DNA of 59,995 nucleotides, taken from NCBI RefSeq assembly GCF_000756385.1, contig NZ_JNFC01000021.1:1-59995 (forward strand). Direction: 5' to 3'. Below, piece after piece: positions 35,929 to 45,073 of the stretch; the first letter of the stretch is position 1, and the number at the start of each line of letters is the position of its first letter. The notes under the pieces were generated by a model. That model was not told the origin of the DNA, did no database searches, and was given only the letters and a program-made list of their open reading frames with translations. Made by a program: the position numbers and the translations under genes. Source of the stretch: Sphingopyxis sp. LC363. GTDB taxonomy: Bacteria; Pseudomonadota; Alphaproteobacteria; Sphingomonadales; Sphingomonadaceae.

Positions 35929-37257
35929 ATGTCGCCCTATTCCGCCCCGACCGCCCCCCGCCCGCCGCTACGCGTCGCGCTCGCGGGGATCGGCGTCGTC
36001 GGCGGCGGCGTCGTCCGGCTGCTCGAGGCGAACCGCGAGCTGATCGCGCGCCGCGCGGGCCGCCCGATCGAAATCGTCGCGGTATCGGCGCGCGACCGGC
36101 ACAAGGATCGCGGCGTCGACCTGTCCCGCTATCGCTGGGAAGACGATATGGACGCGATCGTCGCGGCGGACGATGTCGATGTCGTCGTCGAGATGATCGG
36201 CGGCGCCGACGGATCGGCGCTGACGCTCGCGCGCCACGCGCTTGGAGCGGGCAAGGCGCTCGTCACCGCCAACAAGGCGATGATCGCGCATCACGGGCTC
36301 GATCTCGCCCGGCTGGCCGAACAAAAGGACACGCCGCTCAAATATGAAGCCGCGGTCGCGGGCGGTATTCCCGTCATCAAGGCGATCCGCGAGGGCGCGT
36401 CGGCGAACGAGATCGCGCGCGTCTATGGCATCCTCAACGGCACCTGCAATTATATCCTGACGCAAATGGAACGGAACGGCGCAAGCTTTGCCGACGCGCT
36501 CGCCGCCGCACAGGCCGAGGGTTATGCCGAGGCCGATCCCACCTTCGACGTCGACGGGATCGACGCCGCGCACAAATTGTCGATCCTCGCCGCGCTCTGT
36601 TTCGGGACGCAGCTCGACATCGGCGCGGTCACCGCCGACGGCATTCGCGGCCTGATCGCCGCCGACATTCGCGAGGCCGAAGCGCTCGGCCACCGCGTCC
36701 GCCTGATCGGTATGGCCGAGCGCGACAGGGAGAATGGTGGCGGGCTCTATCAGCATGTCCAGCCGTGCCTCGTCCCCGCCGACCACCCGCTCGCCTATGT
36801 CCCCGGCGCGCTCAATGCCGTGGTTGCCGAAGGCAATTTCGTCGGCCGGCTCTTCTTCGAAGGCGCGGGCGCGGGCGCGGGGCCGACCGCGTCCGCCATC
36901 GTCGCCGACATCATCGATATCGCGCGCGACGAATATGGCCCCGCTTTCGCGATGCCCGTCGACGCGCTCGATGCGGCGCCCGCTGCCGATGCCGGCGCAC
37001 GCGTCGGCAAACATTATGTCCGCCTGATCGTCGAGGACCGCATCGGCGTGCTCGCCGAGATCGCGACGGCGATGCGCGACGCCGGCGTCTCGATCGAAAG
37101 CCTGATCCAGCGCGGCAGCGAGGACGGCGACGGCGTCGTGATCGTGCTCGTCACCCACGAAGGCCCGGCCAGCGCGATCCACGCCGCGCTAGACGTGCTC
37201 GGCGCTTCGGACCATGTCGTCGGCGCGCCGATGCACATGCCGATCCTCGCGCTTTAA
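35929..37257 (+). CDS. hom: Homoserine dehydrogenase
   Basis: 442 aa. The N-terminal NAD(P) fold has VALAGIGVVGGGVVRLL. The catalytic domain has VTANKAMIAHHG, AAVAGGIPVIKAIREG and NGTCNYILTQM, and a C-terminal ACT domain (about 360-435, RLIVEDRIGVLAEIATAM) provides threonine feedback. It reduces aspartate semialdehyde to homoserine for Thr/Met synthesis. The ATG at 35929 is taken; the longer frame has no similarity. Its TAA overlaps the stop of the convergent secreted-protein gene. Confidence 0.96.
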   Translation: MSPYSAPTAPRPPLRVALAGIGVVGGGVVRLLEANRELIARRAGRPIEIVAVSARDRHKDRGVDLSRYRWEDDMDAIVAADDVDVVVEMIGGADGSALTLARHALGAGKALVTANKAMIAHHGLDLARLAEQKDTPLKYEAAVAGGIPVIKAIREGASANEIARVYGILNGTCNYILTQMERNGASFADALAAAQAEGYAEADPTFDVDGIDAAHKLSILAALCFGTQLDIGAVTADGIRGLIAADIREAEALGHRVRLIGMAERDRENGGGLYQHVQPCLVPADHPLAYVPGALNAVVAEGNFVGRLFFEGAGAGAGPTASAIVADIIDIARDEYGPAFAMPVDALDAAPAADAGARVGKHYVRLIVEDRIGVLAEIATAMRDAGVSIESLIQRGSEDGDGVVIVLVTHEGPASAIHAALDVLGASDHVVGAPMHMPILAL

Positions 37258-37730
37258 GGTTCCTCTTCGGCGGGCGGCGGATCGCCCGTCTCGGGGTCGG
37301 TGCGCTCCTTCGCCATTTCATAGAGCGCATTATATTCGGGGCCCGGCTTCATCCGGCCGCCGATCGAGATCCAGTTATAGGGCAGCTTGTCGAGCGTCAT
37401 CGCCCGCGCCTCGGCGCGCGGAAGCTTGGGCGGCGCCTCGCGCCCCTCGTTCGCGATCGCGCGCAATTCGGGGGTCAGGCGGTGGCGTTCGGTGTCGGTG
37501 CCGCACACGTTGATCGATCCATCTTCGGCGGGTTTGCAGCGCCGGATCGGATCGACCAACTCCTTCGCATTGGCCGCGGCACTTTCGGCGTCGCGCGGCG
37601 GCGGCGGGGCGGGCGGCCCCTGCACCTGCGCCGCGGCCGGCACCGCCAACGTCATCGTGACGACACAGCTCAGGGCGAAAGCGGCACCGAATCGGGCGAA
37701 GCGTTCTCGACAAGTGGCGCGGGCGACCAT
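37254..37730 (-). CDS. Secreted protein of unknown function, Pro/Ala-rich
   Basis: 158 aa. The N-terminal signal peptide is about residues 1-34 (ALSCVVTMTLAVPAAAQ). The mature part has a Pro-rich start, a possible disulfide pair (RRCKP and NVCGTD), and a C-terminal GRMKPGPEYNALYEMAK. No family is recognised. The start is set at 37730, where the signal peptide begins; the same frame stays open through glpX, but that is shadow. It is convergent with hom, the two stops overlapping within TTTAA, and divergent from glpX. Confidence 0.6.
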   Translation of the reverse strand: MVARATCRERFARFGAAFALSCVVTMTLAVPAAAQVQGPPAPPPPRDAESAAANAKELVDPIRRCKPAEDGSINVCGTDTERHRLTPELRAIANEGREAPPKLPRAEARAMTLDKLPYNWISIGGRMKPGPEYNALYEMAKERTDPETGDPPPAEEEP

Positions 37731-37784
37731 ATGGCGCCCACCATGCCGACGCGGCGCAGCAAGTAAAGACGGAGAGTGCGAAAG

Positions 37785-38756
37785 ATGACGGATAGCGGCA
37801 GCAACCTCGACCGGGTGCTCGTGCTCGAAATGGTGCGCGTCACCGAAGCCGCGGCGATCGCCGCCGCGAAGCTGATCGGCCGCGGCGACGAGAAAGCCGC
37901 CGACGCCGCCGCGGTCGAGGCGATGCGCACCGCGTTCAACACGCTCTATATGGACGGCACGATCGTCATCGGCGAGGGCGAGCGCGACGAGGCGCCGATG
38001 CTCTATATCGGCGAGAAGGTCGGCAACGCGCCCGGCAAGGGTCCGAAGATCGACATCGCGGTCGACCCGCTCGAAGGCACGACGATCACCGCCAAGGCCG
38101 GTCCGAACGCGCTCGCGGTGCTCGCGATCGCCGAGGAAGGCTGCCTGCTCAACGCCCCCGACGTCTATATGGACAAGCTCGCGGTCGGCGCGGGCTATTC
38201 GCCCGATGTCGTCAATTTCGACAACAGCGTGCGCGAGAATGTCGAGGCGGTCGCGCGCGAAAAGGGCTGCAAGCCCGAACAGATCATCGTCTGCGTGCTC
38301 GACCGCCCGCGCCACGAGGCGATCATCGCCGAACTGCGCGCGATCGGCTGCGGCGTCGCGCTGATCCCCGACGGCGACGTGGCGGGGGTGATCGCGACGA
38401 CCAACCCCGAAACCAATATCGACATCTATATGGGGTCGGGCGGCGCGCCCGAGGGCGTGCTCGCCGCGGCGGCGCTGCGCTGCGTCGGCGGCCAGTTCAA
38501 GGGCCGCCTCCTCTTCCGCAACGACGACGAGCGCAAGCGCGCGAAGAAATGGGGCATCGAGGATCTCGACCGCGTCTATGACCTCGAGGATCTCGCCAAG
38601 GGCGACGTGATCTTCGCCGCGACGGGGGTCACCGACGGGTCGCTGCTGCGCGGCGTCAAGCGCCGCCGCGACGGGGTGATGACCACCGAGACCGTCGTGA
38701 TGCGGGCTTCGTCGGGTACGGTGCGCTGGGTGAAGGGCGAACATCGCGCGCACTGA
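37785..38756 (+). CDS. glpX: Class II fructose-1,6-bisphosphatase
   Basis: 323 aa GlpX. It dephosphorylates fructose-1,6-bisphosphate in gluconeogenesis. Family motifs: MDGTIVIGEGERDEAPMLYIGE (metal binding), DIAVDPLEGTT, and IYMGSGGAPEGVLAAAALRC. The ATG at 37785 is preferred over an in-frame GTG at 37776 because GGAG ends ten bases upstream. A strong hairpin terminator follows seven bases after the stop. Confidence 0.95.
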   Translation: MTDSGSNLDRVLVLEMVRVTEAAAIAAAKLIGRGDEKAADAAAVEAMRTAFNTLYMDGTIVIGEGERDEAPMLYIGEKVGNAPGKGPKIDIAVDPLEGTTITAKAGPNALAVLAIAEEGCLLNAPDVYMDKLAVGAGYSPDVVNFDNSVRENVEAVAREKGCKPEQIIVCVLDRPRHEAIIAELRAIGCGVALIPDGDVAGVIATTNPETNIDIYMGSGGAPEGVLAAAALRCVGGQFKGRLLFRNDDERKRAKKWGIEDLDRVYDLEDLAKGDVIFAATGVTDGSLLRGVKRRRDGVMTTETVVMRASSGTVRWVKGEHRAH

Positions 38757-38762
38757 GAACAG

Positions 38763-38785
38763 AAAGGCGGCCGGCGGCCGCCTTT
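38763..38785 (+). terminator. Terminator hairpin of glpX
   Basis: Perfect ten-bp stem AAAGGCGGCC / GGCCGCCTTT with a three-base GGC loop, seven bases after the stop. The arm's own TTT forms the short U-tract. Confidence 0.75.
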
Positions 38786-38871
38786 CGACATCGTGCCCCC
38801 TCCCCTCCCCGAGAGCATATCCGGGATGACGATAGACGGGTGCGGCAGCTTGCCGTCCATTCCCGGCACGC

Positions 38872-38897
38872 AAAAAAGGGCGGCACGCGGCCGCCCT
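38872..38897 (-). terminator. Rho-independent terminator of rpmG
   Basis: Read on the reverse strand: AGGGCGGC, five-base loop, GCCGCCCT followed by a run of T (six A on the forward strand at 38872-38877). It lies 70 bases past the rpmG stop. Confidence 0.8.
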
Positions 38898-38966
38898 CCT
38901 GGATCCCGGCACTGGCCGGGATAGCGCATTTTCCTACCGCGCGCCGTCAGCGCACGGGAAAATGGA

Positions 38967-39134
38967 TCACTTGATCTTGGCTTCCTTGAACTCGACATGC
39001 TTGCGCGCACGCGGGTCGTATTTCCGCACCGACATTTTTTCGGTCATCGTGCGCGGGTTCTTTTTCGTGACATAGAAAAAGCCCGTGTCGGCGGTGCTCA
39101 CCAGCTTGATCTTGACGGTCGTCGGCTTGGCCAT
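38967..39134 (-). CDS. rpmG: 50S ribosomal protein L33
   Basis: 55 aa: [20 protein letters not shown] opening, [10 protein letters not shown] centre and a [18 protein letters not shown] end, the alphaproteobacterial L33 without the four zinc cysteines (C-minus form). It belongs to the large ribosomal subunit. It is monocistronic, with its own terminator at 38872-38897. It is easily missed because it is so short. Confidence 0.96.
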   Translation of the reverse strand: MAKPTTVKIKLVSTADTGFFYVTKKNPRTMTEKMSVRKYDPRARKHVEFKEAKIK

Positions 39135-39303
39135 GGCCCTGTTCCTCGAAATAACTGCACATCCGCCGGAGTTCCGATGGATGCCGCGGGACTAGGGGCC
39201 CCGACGTTGGTGTGAAAAACATAGAGGGCCGCGCGACGTCGCGCCGCCCCCAATATCCGGGCGCCTTTGGCGGGATTCGGCTTTTCTGTCAAGCGAAAGC
39301 GAA

Positions 39304-39332
39304 GGGCGGGCGGCAATATCGGCCGCCCGCCC
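39304..39332 (-). terminator. Hairpin downstream of second tonB
   Basis: Eleven-bp perfect stem GGGCGGGCGGC / GCCGCCCGCCC with a seven-base loop, 20 bases past the tonB stop on the reverse strand. The sequence that follows on that strand is CTTCGCTTTCG, only moderately T-rich. Confidence 0.65.
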
Positions 39333-39352
39333 GGGAGGGGTCGGTTGGGTCT

Positions 39353-40090
39353 TCAAGCGTTCTTGATCTCGAAGCGGACGGTCATCACCTTCCAGCTTTC
39401 CTCGGGCACCCCGCCGCGCGTCGCGGGCTTGAAGCGCCATTTGGCGAGCGCGCGGCGCTTCGTCGCCTCGAAAAAGGCCGGGCTGTCGGCGCTGATCAGT
39501 TCGACCGCCTTGACGCGCCCGTCGGTGCCGATCAGCACGCGGACCTTCGCCACGCCCTCGATCCCGCCGCGCTGCTCGCGCGCCGGATATTCGGGCTGGA
39601 AGGCACCGGCGAAGCGCGGATCGATGTCGGCGAGCACGAGGTTGGGCTTGGTCGGCGCGACGGGCGGATCAAGCGGAACCGACGGCCCGGTGCCTGTCCC
39701 TGCCGGCGGGACATAGGGCGGAAGCGGCGGCGCCTCGGGCGGGTCCTTCACCACCGGCGGCAGGGGCCTCGGCGGCGCGGTAAATTGCGTTTGAGGCGGC
39801 TGTGTTTGGGGTTTGGGATCGGGCTGTGTCTCGGGCGGCTTGGGCTTCGGCAGCGTGATTGATGTCCACGGCGGCGTGACGGTCGTCGGCTTGTCCTCCA
39901 CGATCATCGGCGACAGCGCCACCGCGACGACGAGCGCCGCGGGTAGCCCCACTGCGAACAGCGCCGCGAACGGATGATGGGTTCTGTCGGCGCCATAGCT
40001 GCCGCGCGGCTGCATCGCCGGGGCGGGGGCCGGAGCCGTCATCGCCTCGGGCGCGGTCACAATCGCCGAAATCAAGGGTATCAAGGTCAT
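39353..40090 (-). CDS. tonB: Energy transducer TonB (second paralogue)
   Basis: 245 aa. The cytoplasmic N-terminus is longer than usual; the membrane helix is at about residues 41-60 (FAALFAVGLPAALVVAVAL). It has a Pro/Lys/Gln-rich spacer (KPKPPETQPDPKPQTQPPQ) and a C-terminal TonB domain with PEYPAREQRGGIEGVAKVRVLIGTDGRV. It stands alone without ExbB/ExbD, so it would share the motor at 31.9-33.9 kb or another one. An AT-rich palindrome overlapping a promoter lies 71-88 bases upstream, suggesting tight regulation. Different receptors may prefer one or the other TonB. Confidence 0.92.
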   Translation of the reverse strand: MTLIPLISAIVTAPEAMTAPAPAPAMQPRGSYGADRTHHPFAALFAVGLPAALVVAVALSPMIVEDKPTTVTPPWTSITLPKPKPPETQPDPKPQTQPPQTQFTAPPRPLPPVVKDPPEAPPLPPYVPPAGTGTGPSVPLDPPVAPTKPNLVLADIDPRFAGAFQPEYPAREQRGGIEGVAKVRVLIGTDGRVKAVELISADSPAFFEATKRRALAKWRFKPATRGGVPEESWKVMTVRFEIKNA

Positions 40091-40160
40091 GGCATCTCTC
40101 CTTGCCTGTCGACCCGGCCCCGCGGCATTCTGACCGTCGAACTGGCCAAGTCAGAGTGAC

Positions 40161-40190
40161 GTGATATTATAACATCACTAGACTTGTCAA
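40161..40190 (-). promoter_or_regulatory. AT-rich palindromic operator and promoter of second tonB
   Basis: GTGATATTATAACATCAC (40161-40178) is a palindrome with 16 of 18 symmetric positions. On the reverse strand TTGACA (40185-40190) precedes TATAAT and TAATAT-like hexamers inside the palindrome. It is the only strongly AT-rich island in this gap, so a repressor bound here would cover the tonB promoter. Confidence 0.6.
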
Positions 40191-40282
40191 GCGGATCGGT
40201 AAGCAAGAACAGGAAGGGCTGATAAGCGAGAGCGCCGAGCGTTCAATATGAACCGTTTGATGCTGATTTAACGCTCGCTGCT

Positions 40283-41593
40283 CTATCTCGCCAAAAGCCG
40301 CGCGGTCGCCTCGCTCTTGTCGATCAGCGGCAGCAGCTCGGCCATGTCGGGACCATGATCGCGTCCCGTCAGCGCACGGCGCAGCGGCAGGAACAGCGCT
40401 CGGCCCTTCGCCCCCGTCGCCTCCTTCGCTGCGCCGGTCAGCGCATGCCACGGGTCGTTCGCCCAATCGATGCCCGATACGGCACCGGCGGCGGCGGCGA
40501 GCACCGCGCGGTCTGTCTCCTCGGCAAGCGGCGGCGCGAAGGGGCCGTCGAATACCGGCGCCCAGTCAGCCGCCTCGGCCACCGTCATCAGGTTCGGGCG
40601 AATCGCGTTCCAGCGCGCTTCGGTGATCGCGGCGGGCAGGCGATCGGCGACCGCGGCATGGTCCGTGTGATGCAAAATCTTCTGGTTGAGCAGCGCGAGC
40701 TCGCCCTCGTCGAAGCGCGCGGGCGCGCGGCCGAAGCGTGCGAAGTCGATGCTTTCGATCAGCGGGGCGACATGCGTCACCGGCTCGACCGGATCGCTCG
40801 TCCCGAGCCGCGCGAGCAATGCGACGAGCGCGATCGGCTCGATGCCTTCGTCGCGGAGGCTCGCCATGCCGAGCGAGCCGAGCCGCTTCGACAATTTGCC
40901 CTCGGTCCCGACGAGCAGAGCCTCGTGGGCAAAGGCCGCCGGCGCGGCGCCAAGCGCTTCGAACATCTGGATCTGCGCCGCGGTGTTCGACACATGATCC
41001 TCGCCGCGCACCACATGCGTAATCCCCATCGCGATGTCGTCGATCACGCTCGGCAGCAGATAGAGCCAGCTGCCGTCGGCGCGGCGCACGACGGGATCGG
41101 ACATCGTCTTCGGCTCGAAATGCTGCGGCCCGCGGACCATGTCGGTCCACTCGATCGGCGCATCATGGTCGAGCCGGAAGCGCCAGTGCGGCGCGACGCC
41201 TTCGGGCACCGGCGCGCCCTCGGGCTTGCGCTCGTAAACCGGGGGCAATCCGCGCGAAAGCAGCACCTTGCGGCGAATGTCCAGCTCTTCGGGCGTCTCG
41301 TAACAGGCATAGACCCGCCCCGCCGCCTTCAGTTTCTCGAACTCGCCCTCATAAAGCGCGAAGCGCGCCGACTGCCGTTCCTCGCCGTCGATGTCGAGCC
41401 CGAGCCACGCAAGGTCGGCGCGGATACCCTCGACATATTCCTCTTTCGACCGCTCGAGATCGGTATCGTCGATGCGCAGCAGGAAGCGCCCGCCATGCTT
41501 GCGCGCCCACAGCCAGTTGTGAAGCGCGGTGCGGACATTGCCGACGTGCAAGCTGCCGGTCGGCGAGGGAGCGAAGCGGGTGATGACGGTCAT
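40283..41593 (-). CDS. gltX: Glutamyl-tRNA synthetase
   Basis: 436 aa class I synthetase. It opens VITRFAPSPTGSLHVGNVRTA, where HVGN (residues 16-19) is the HIGH signature, and has KLSKR at about residue 233. The anticodon-binding domain is shorter than in standard 470-aa GltX, typical of the alternative GltX found in alphaproteobacteria that carry two copies. It may charge tRNA-Glu, tRNA-Gln or both; the sequence does not decide. A second gltX elsewhere in the genome is likely. Confidence 0.93.
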   Translation of the reverse strand: MTVITRFAPSPTGSLHVGNVRTALHNWLWARKHGGRFLLRIDDTDLERSKEEYVEGIRADLAWLGLDIDGEERQSARFALYEGEFEKLKAAGRVYACYETPEELDIRRKVLLSRGLPPVYERKPEGAPVPEGVAPHWRFRLDHDAPIEWTDMVRGPQHFEPKTMSDPVVRRADGSWLYLLPSVIDDIAMGITHVVRGEDHVSNTAAQIQMFEALGAAPAAFAHEALLVGTEGKLSKRLGSLGMASLRDEGIEPIALVALLARLGTSDPVEPVTHVAPLIESIDFARFGRAPARFDEGELALLNQKILHHTDHAAVADRLPAAITEARWNAIRPNLMTVAEAADWAPVFDGPFAPPLAEETDRAVLAAAAGAVSGIDWANDPWHALTGAAKEATGAKGRALFLPLRRALTGRDHGPDMAELLPLIDKSEATARLLAR

Positions 41594-41632
41594 GCGGCGC
41601 GCCTATAGCCGCATTTGCCCGCGAGGCGATAG

Positions 41633-42049
41633 CTATGCGCTGCGCCGCGCGGGCCACCAGGCCCAAGCGATGCCGAGCAGCGCGACGATCAGGATGACGC
41701 TATATTCCATTCCGTTGCGCCCGCCGCCGACGACGAACCAGCCCGCGGGAAGGTGGACGAGGATCATGCCGAGCGTCAGGATGAAGGCATGGCCGAGCGC
41801 GGCGAGGCTGGTCCAGCGGCGCGTCAGCATCAGCGCCGGGCCCACCAGCTCGTAGAGCGTCACCGCCATCGCCCAGCCATAGCCATAGGGAAAGCCGAGG
41901 CTGTCGAGCCAGATGCCGAAGGGCACCACGAGCCCCGCCGCGAGGCGATAGATGCCGTGGATCAGAATCAGGATCGCGACGGTGATCCGCAGCAGCTCGA
42001 TAAATTGCTCCGCGCGTTCGGGCCACGCCTTCGGTCCCCGCAATCCCAT
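41633..42049 (-). CDS. DoxX-family inner membrane protein
   Basis: 138 aa with four membrane helices (RITVAILILIHGIYRL, the GWAMAVTLYELVGPALML region, AALGHAFILTLGMILVHL, and YSVILIVALLGIAWAWW). The ALIL-HG-R and YE-GPALML pattern is that of DoxX/DUF6041-like proteins. Function is unknown; some members act in redox or thiosulfate metabolism. It lies between nadE and gltX on the same strand, 15 bases after nadE. Confidence 0.75.
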   Translation of the reverse strand: MGLRGPKAWPERAEQFIELLRITVAILILIHGIYRLAAGLVVPFGIWLDSLGFPYGYGWAMAVTLYELVGPALMLTRRWTSLAALGHAFILTLGMILVHLPAGWFVVGGGRNGMEYSVILIVALLGIAWAWWPARRSA

Positions 42050-42064
42050 TCGACGTCCCCCTGA

Positions 42065-43726
42065 TTATCCCGTGCGGAACCCGTGCGTGATCGGATAGCG
42101 CCGGTCGCGCCCGAAATTGCGCGTCGACAATTTGACCCCCGGCGGCGCCTGCCGGCGCTTATATTCGGCGAGCATCAGGAGCCGCTCGATCCGCGTCACC
42201 GCCTCGCGATCGAAGCCATATTTGGCAACGACGTCGTCGACGCTCGCTTCCTCCTCGACGAGCATGTGGAGCATGCGGTCGAGGTCGGCATAAGGCGGCA
42301 GGCTGTCCTCGTCCTTCTGGTCGGGGCGCAGCTCGGCGCTCGGCGGCTTGGTGACGATATTGTCGGGCATCACCGGCGCGACCCGGTTGCGCGACAGGCG
42401 CGGCACATTCTCGTTGCGCCATTTCGCGATCGCAAAGACCGTCATCTTGTACGCATCCTTCAGCGGATTATAGCCGCCCGCCATGTCGCCATAGATGGTC
42501 GCATAGCCGACGCTCATCTCGCTCTTGTTGCCCGTCGTCAGCAGCATCGGGCCGAATTTGTTGCTGAGCGCCATCAGCGTAACGCCGCGGATGCGCGACT
42601 GGACATTCTCCTCGGTGATGTCGACGTCTTTGTCGGCGAAGCTCCCCGCGAGCATCTGGTCGAACGCATCGACCGCGGGGACGATCGGGATGGTGTCGAG
42701 CCGGCATCCAATCATCTCGGCGCAGCCCTTCGCATCGTCGAGGCTCTCCTCGCTGGTGAAGCGGCTCGGCATCATCACGCACCAGACCTTGTCGGGTCCG
42801 AGCGCATCGGCGGCGATCGCGGCGCAGATCGCCGAATCGATCCCTCCCGACAGGCCGAGCACGACGCCGGGAAAGCGGTTGCGTGTCACATAGTCGCGCA
42901 AGCTCACGATCATCGCGCTATAGATGTCGGCGGGATGCGCCTCCCATTCGGCGATTGCACCGGGTTCGCAGACCCAGCGCCCGTCGCCCGCATTCGTCCA
43001 GCGCGTGACGCGCTCCTCGCCCCCCCAGTCGGTCAGCCGGTGCGCGGTCGTCCCGTCGTCGTTCAGCACGAAAGAGCAGCCGTCGAACACCAGCTCGTCC
43101 TGCCCGCCGATGCGGTTGAGGAAGATCAGCGGCAGCTTGGTTTCGGCGACGCGGCTCGCAAAGACCTGCGATAAACGCCGCTCGTCCTTGTCGATCTCAT
43201 AGGGGCTGCCGTTGACCGAAATCAGCAATTCGGCGCCCTGCGCCGTGAGATGCCGGCACACGGTCGGCAGCCAGCCGTCCTCGCAGATCGGCAGCCCGAG
43301 CTTCACCCCGCGCCATTCGACGATGTCGGGGAGCGGGCCGGGCGCGAAGATGCGCTTCTCGTCGAAGGTGCCGTAATTGGGCAGTTCGTGCTTGCGCCGC
43401 GTCGCGACGATTTCGCCCCCGTCGAGCAGCGCGACGATATTGTAGAGATCGGCGCCGTCGCGCTCGACCGATCCGACGAGCATCGCCGGACCGCCATCGG
43501 CAGTCTCGGCGGCGAGTTCGGCGAGCAGCTTCGCCGCGCGTTCGGCCAGCGCGGGCTTCAGCACCAGATCTTCGGGCGGATAGCCGATCAGCTGGAACTC
43601 GGGGTAGAGGATCAGGTCGGCGTCGCGGTGGCGGGCGCGAACGCTACGCATCGCATCGGCGTTGGCCGCGAGGTCGCCGACCGCCTGCGTCATCTGGGAA
43701 AGGACGATGGAGAGCGTTTCGGTCAT
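42065..43726 (-). CDS. nadE: Glutamine-dependent NAD+ synthetase
   Basis: 553 aa. The N-terminal nitrilase-type glutaminase has catalytic Glu43 (YPEFQLIGYPPEDL), a Lys in RRKHELPNYG and a Cys in LPICEDGW. The C-terminal NAD synthetase domain has the ATP pyrophosphatase loop VLGLSGGIDSAI and TTGNKSEMSVGYATIYGDMAGG. It makes NAD+ from deamido-NAD using ammonia channelled from glutamine. The ATG at 43726 gives the usual length. Confidence 0.96.
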   Translation of the reverse strand: MTETLSIVLSQMTQAVGDLAANADAMRSVRARHRDADLILYPEFQLIGYPPEDLVLKPALAERAAKLLAELAAETADGGPAMLVGSVERDGADLYNIVALLDGGEIVATRRKHELPNYGTFDEKRIFAPGPLPDIVEWRGVKLGLPICEDGWLPTVCRHLTAQGAELLISVNGSPYEIDKDERRLSQVFASRVAETKLPLIFLNRIGGQDELVFDGCSFVLNDDGTTAHRLTDWGGEERVTRWTNAGDGRWVCEPGAIAEWEAHPADIYSAMIVSLRDYVTRNRFPGVVLGLSGGIDSAICAAIAADALGPDKVWCVMMPSRFTSEESLDDAKGCAEMIGCRLDTIPIVPAVDAFDQMLAGSFADKDVDITEENVQSRIRGVTLMALSNKFGPMLLTTGNKSEMSVGYATIYGDMAGGYNPLKDAYKMTVFAIAKWRNENVPRLSRNRVAPVMPDNIVTKPPSAELRPDQKDEDSLPPYADLDRMLHMLVEEEASVDDVVAKYGFDREAVTRIERLLMLAEYKRRQAPPGVKLSTRNFGRDRRYPITHGFRTG

Positions 43727-43797
43727 GTCAGCGGTTTAGGCGCAAGTCGGGCGATTTCAACCGAAGACCGATACCCGCATCGGCATTGGGGTGGAGA

Positions 43798-43996
43798 GCT
43801 GTCGTCCAGATCCTCCCCTTTGCGCAGCAATGGGGAGGTGGCAGCCCGCAGGGCTGACGGAGGGGTCGACGCCGTCAGGCGTCGGTGCAAGGCCAGACCC
43901 CTCCACCACCGCTTCGCGGAGTGTAGGGTTGGATTGCCCCCGGCAATCCAACCCTACACTCCCCCTCCCCAGCGCTTCGCGATGGGGAGGATCGAG
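43798..43996. repeat. Composite palindromic repeat block between nadE and prs
   Basis: The 407-base gap holds no gene. CAGATCCTCCCCTTTGCGCAGC, GGGGAGGTGGCAGCC and TGACGGAGGGGTCGACGC are mirrored by CCCCAGCGCTTCGCGATGGGGAGGATCG. In the centre is a perfect 19-bp palindrome, 43920-43938 and 43942-43960 (AGTGTAGGGTTGGATTGCC and its complement, loop CCC). The block resembles those at 12004, 20609 and 47735. Confidence 0.8.
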
Positions 43997-44133
43997 CGGC
44001 CGCTTCCGGTCGAAAGCTGTCTTTCCAATATCTCGCGCGACGCGCCGCAATGGCTTTAACCCCTTCCCCTTCGCGCCCGCGCTGGCTAAGGGGGCGCGCA
44101 ATCCCACCCCGCGCGAAAGGGCTTTGCACCTTT

Positions 44134-45069
44134 ATGAAACTCATCTCCGGCAACAGCAACCTGCCGCTGGCCCGCGCGATCGCGGACTATCTCGAACTGC
44201 CGCTCACCGACACCAGCGTGCGCCGCTTCGCCGACGAGGAAGTCTTCGTCGAGATCCACGAGAATGTCCGCGGCCAGGACGTCTTCGTCGTCCAGCCGAC
44301 GAATTTCCCCGCGAACGACAATCTGATGGAATTGCTCATCATCAACGACGCGCTGCGCCGCGCGTCGGCGAAGCGCATCACCGCGGTCGTCCCCTATTTC
44401 GGCTATGCGCGGCAGGACCGCAAACCCGGCCCGCGCACCCCGATCTCGGCCAAGCTCGTCGCGAACCTCATCACCACCTCGGGCGCCGACCGCGTGCTCG
44501 CGATCGACCTCCATGCGGGGCAGATCCAGGGCTTCTTCGACATCCCGACCGACAATCTCTATGCCGCACCGGTGATGAGCGCCGACATCCAGGCACGCTT
44601 CGGTGACAAGAATCTGATGGTCGTGTCGCCCGACGTCGGCGGCGTCGTCCGCGCGCGCGCGCTCGCCAAGCGCCTCGACAACGCCCCGCTCGCGATCGTC
44701 GACAAGCGCCGCGAGCGCGCTGGCGAATCGGAGGTGATGAACATCATCGGCGACGTCTCGGGCCGCTTCTGCATCCTGATCGACGACATTGTCGATTCGG
44801 CGGGCACGCTCTGCAACGCCGCCGCCGCATTGAAGGCCGCGGGCGCCGAGGGTGTCGTCGCCTATTGCACCCACGGCGTGCTGTCGGGCGGCGCGGTCGC
44901 GCGCGTCGATGCGAGCGAGCTTACCGAACTCGTCATCACCGATTCGATCATGCCGACCGACGCGGTGAACGACAGCAACAAGGTCCGCGCGCTCACCGTC
45001 GCGCCCTTGCTCGGCGAAGCGATCAAGCGCATCGCCGACGAAAGCAGCGTCTCCTCGCTATTTGATTGA
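44134..45069 (+). CDS. prs: Ribose-phosphate pyrophosphokinase
   Basis: 311 aa. It makes PRPP from ribose-5-phosphate and ATP for purines, pyrimidines, NAD, His and Trp. Motifs: [53 protein letters not shown], the flexible-loop region VDKRRERAG, and the PRPP-binding [13 protein letters not shown]. The ATG at 44134 starts the canonical N-terminus; an upstream extension to 44050 has no similarity. PRPP feeds neighbours here in the broad sense (nadE, hisN, purE/purK). Confidence 0.96.
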   Translation: MKLISGNSNLPLARAIADYLELPLTDTSVRRFADEEVFVEIHENVRGQDVFVVQPTNFPANDNLMELLIINDALRRASAKRITAVVPYFGYARQDRKPGPRTPISAKLVANLITTSGADRVLAIDLHAGQIQGFFDIPTDNLYAAPVMSADIQARFGDKNLMVVSPDVGGVVRARALAKRLDNAPLAIVDKRRERAGESEVMNIIGDVSGRFCILIDDIVDSAGTLCNAAAALKAAGAEGVVAYCTHGVLSGGAVARVDASELTELVITDSIMPTDAVNDSNKVRALTVAPLLGEAIKRIADESSVSSLFD

Positions 45070-45073
45070 TGCG

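Noticed and set aside
37254..38912. 552-aa reverse frame spanning the secreted protein and all of glpX
   Set aside because: Only the last 158 residues have a signal peptide and natural composition; the rest is antisense to glpX.
43920..43960. The 19-bp palindrome as an att site or replication element
   Set aside because: It sits inside a repeat block of a class seen at five other places here, so it is better explained as part of that repeat family.
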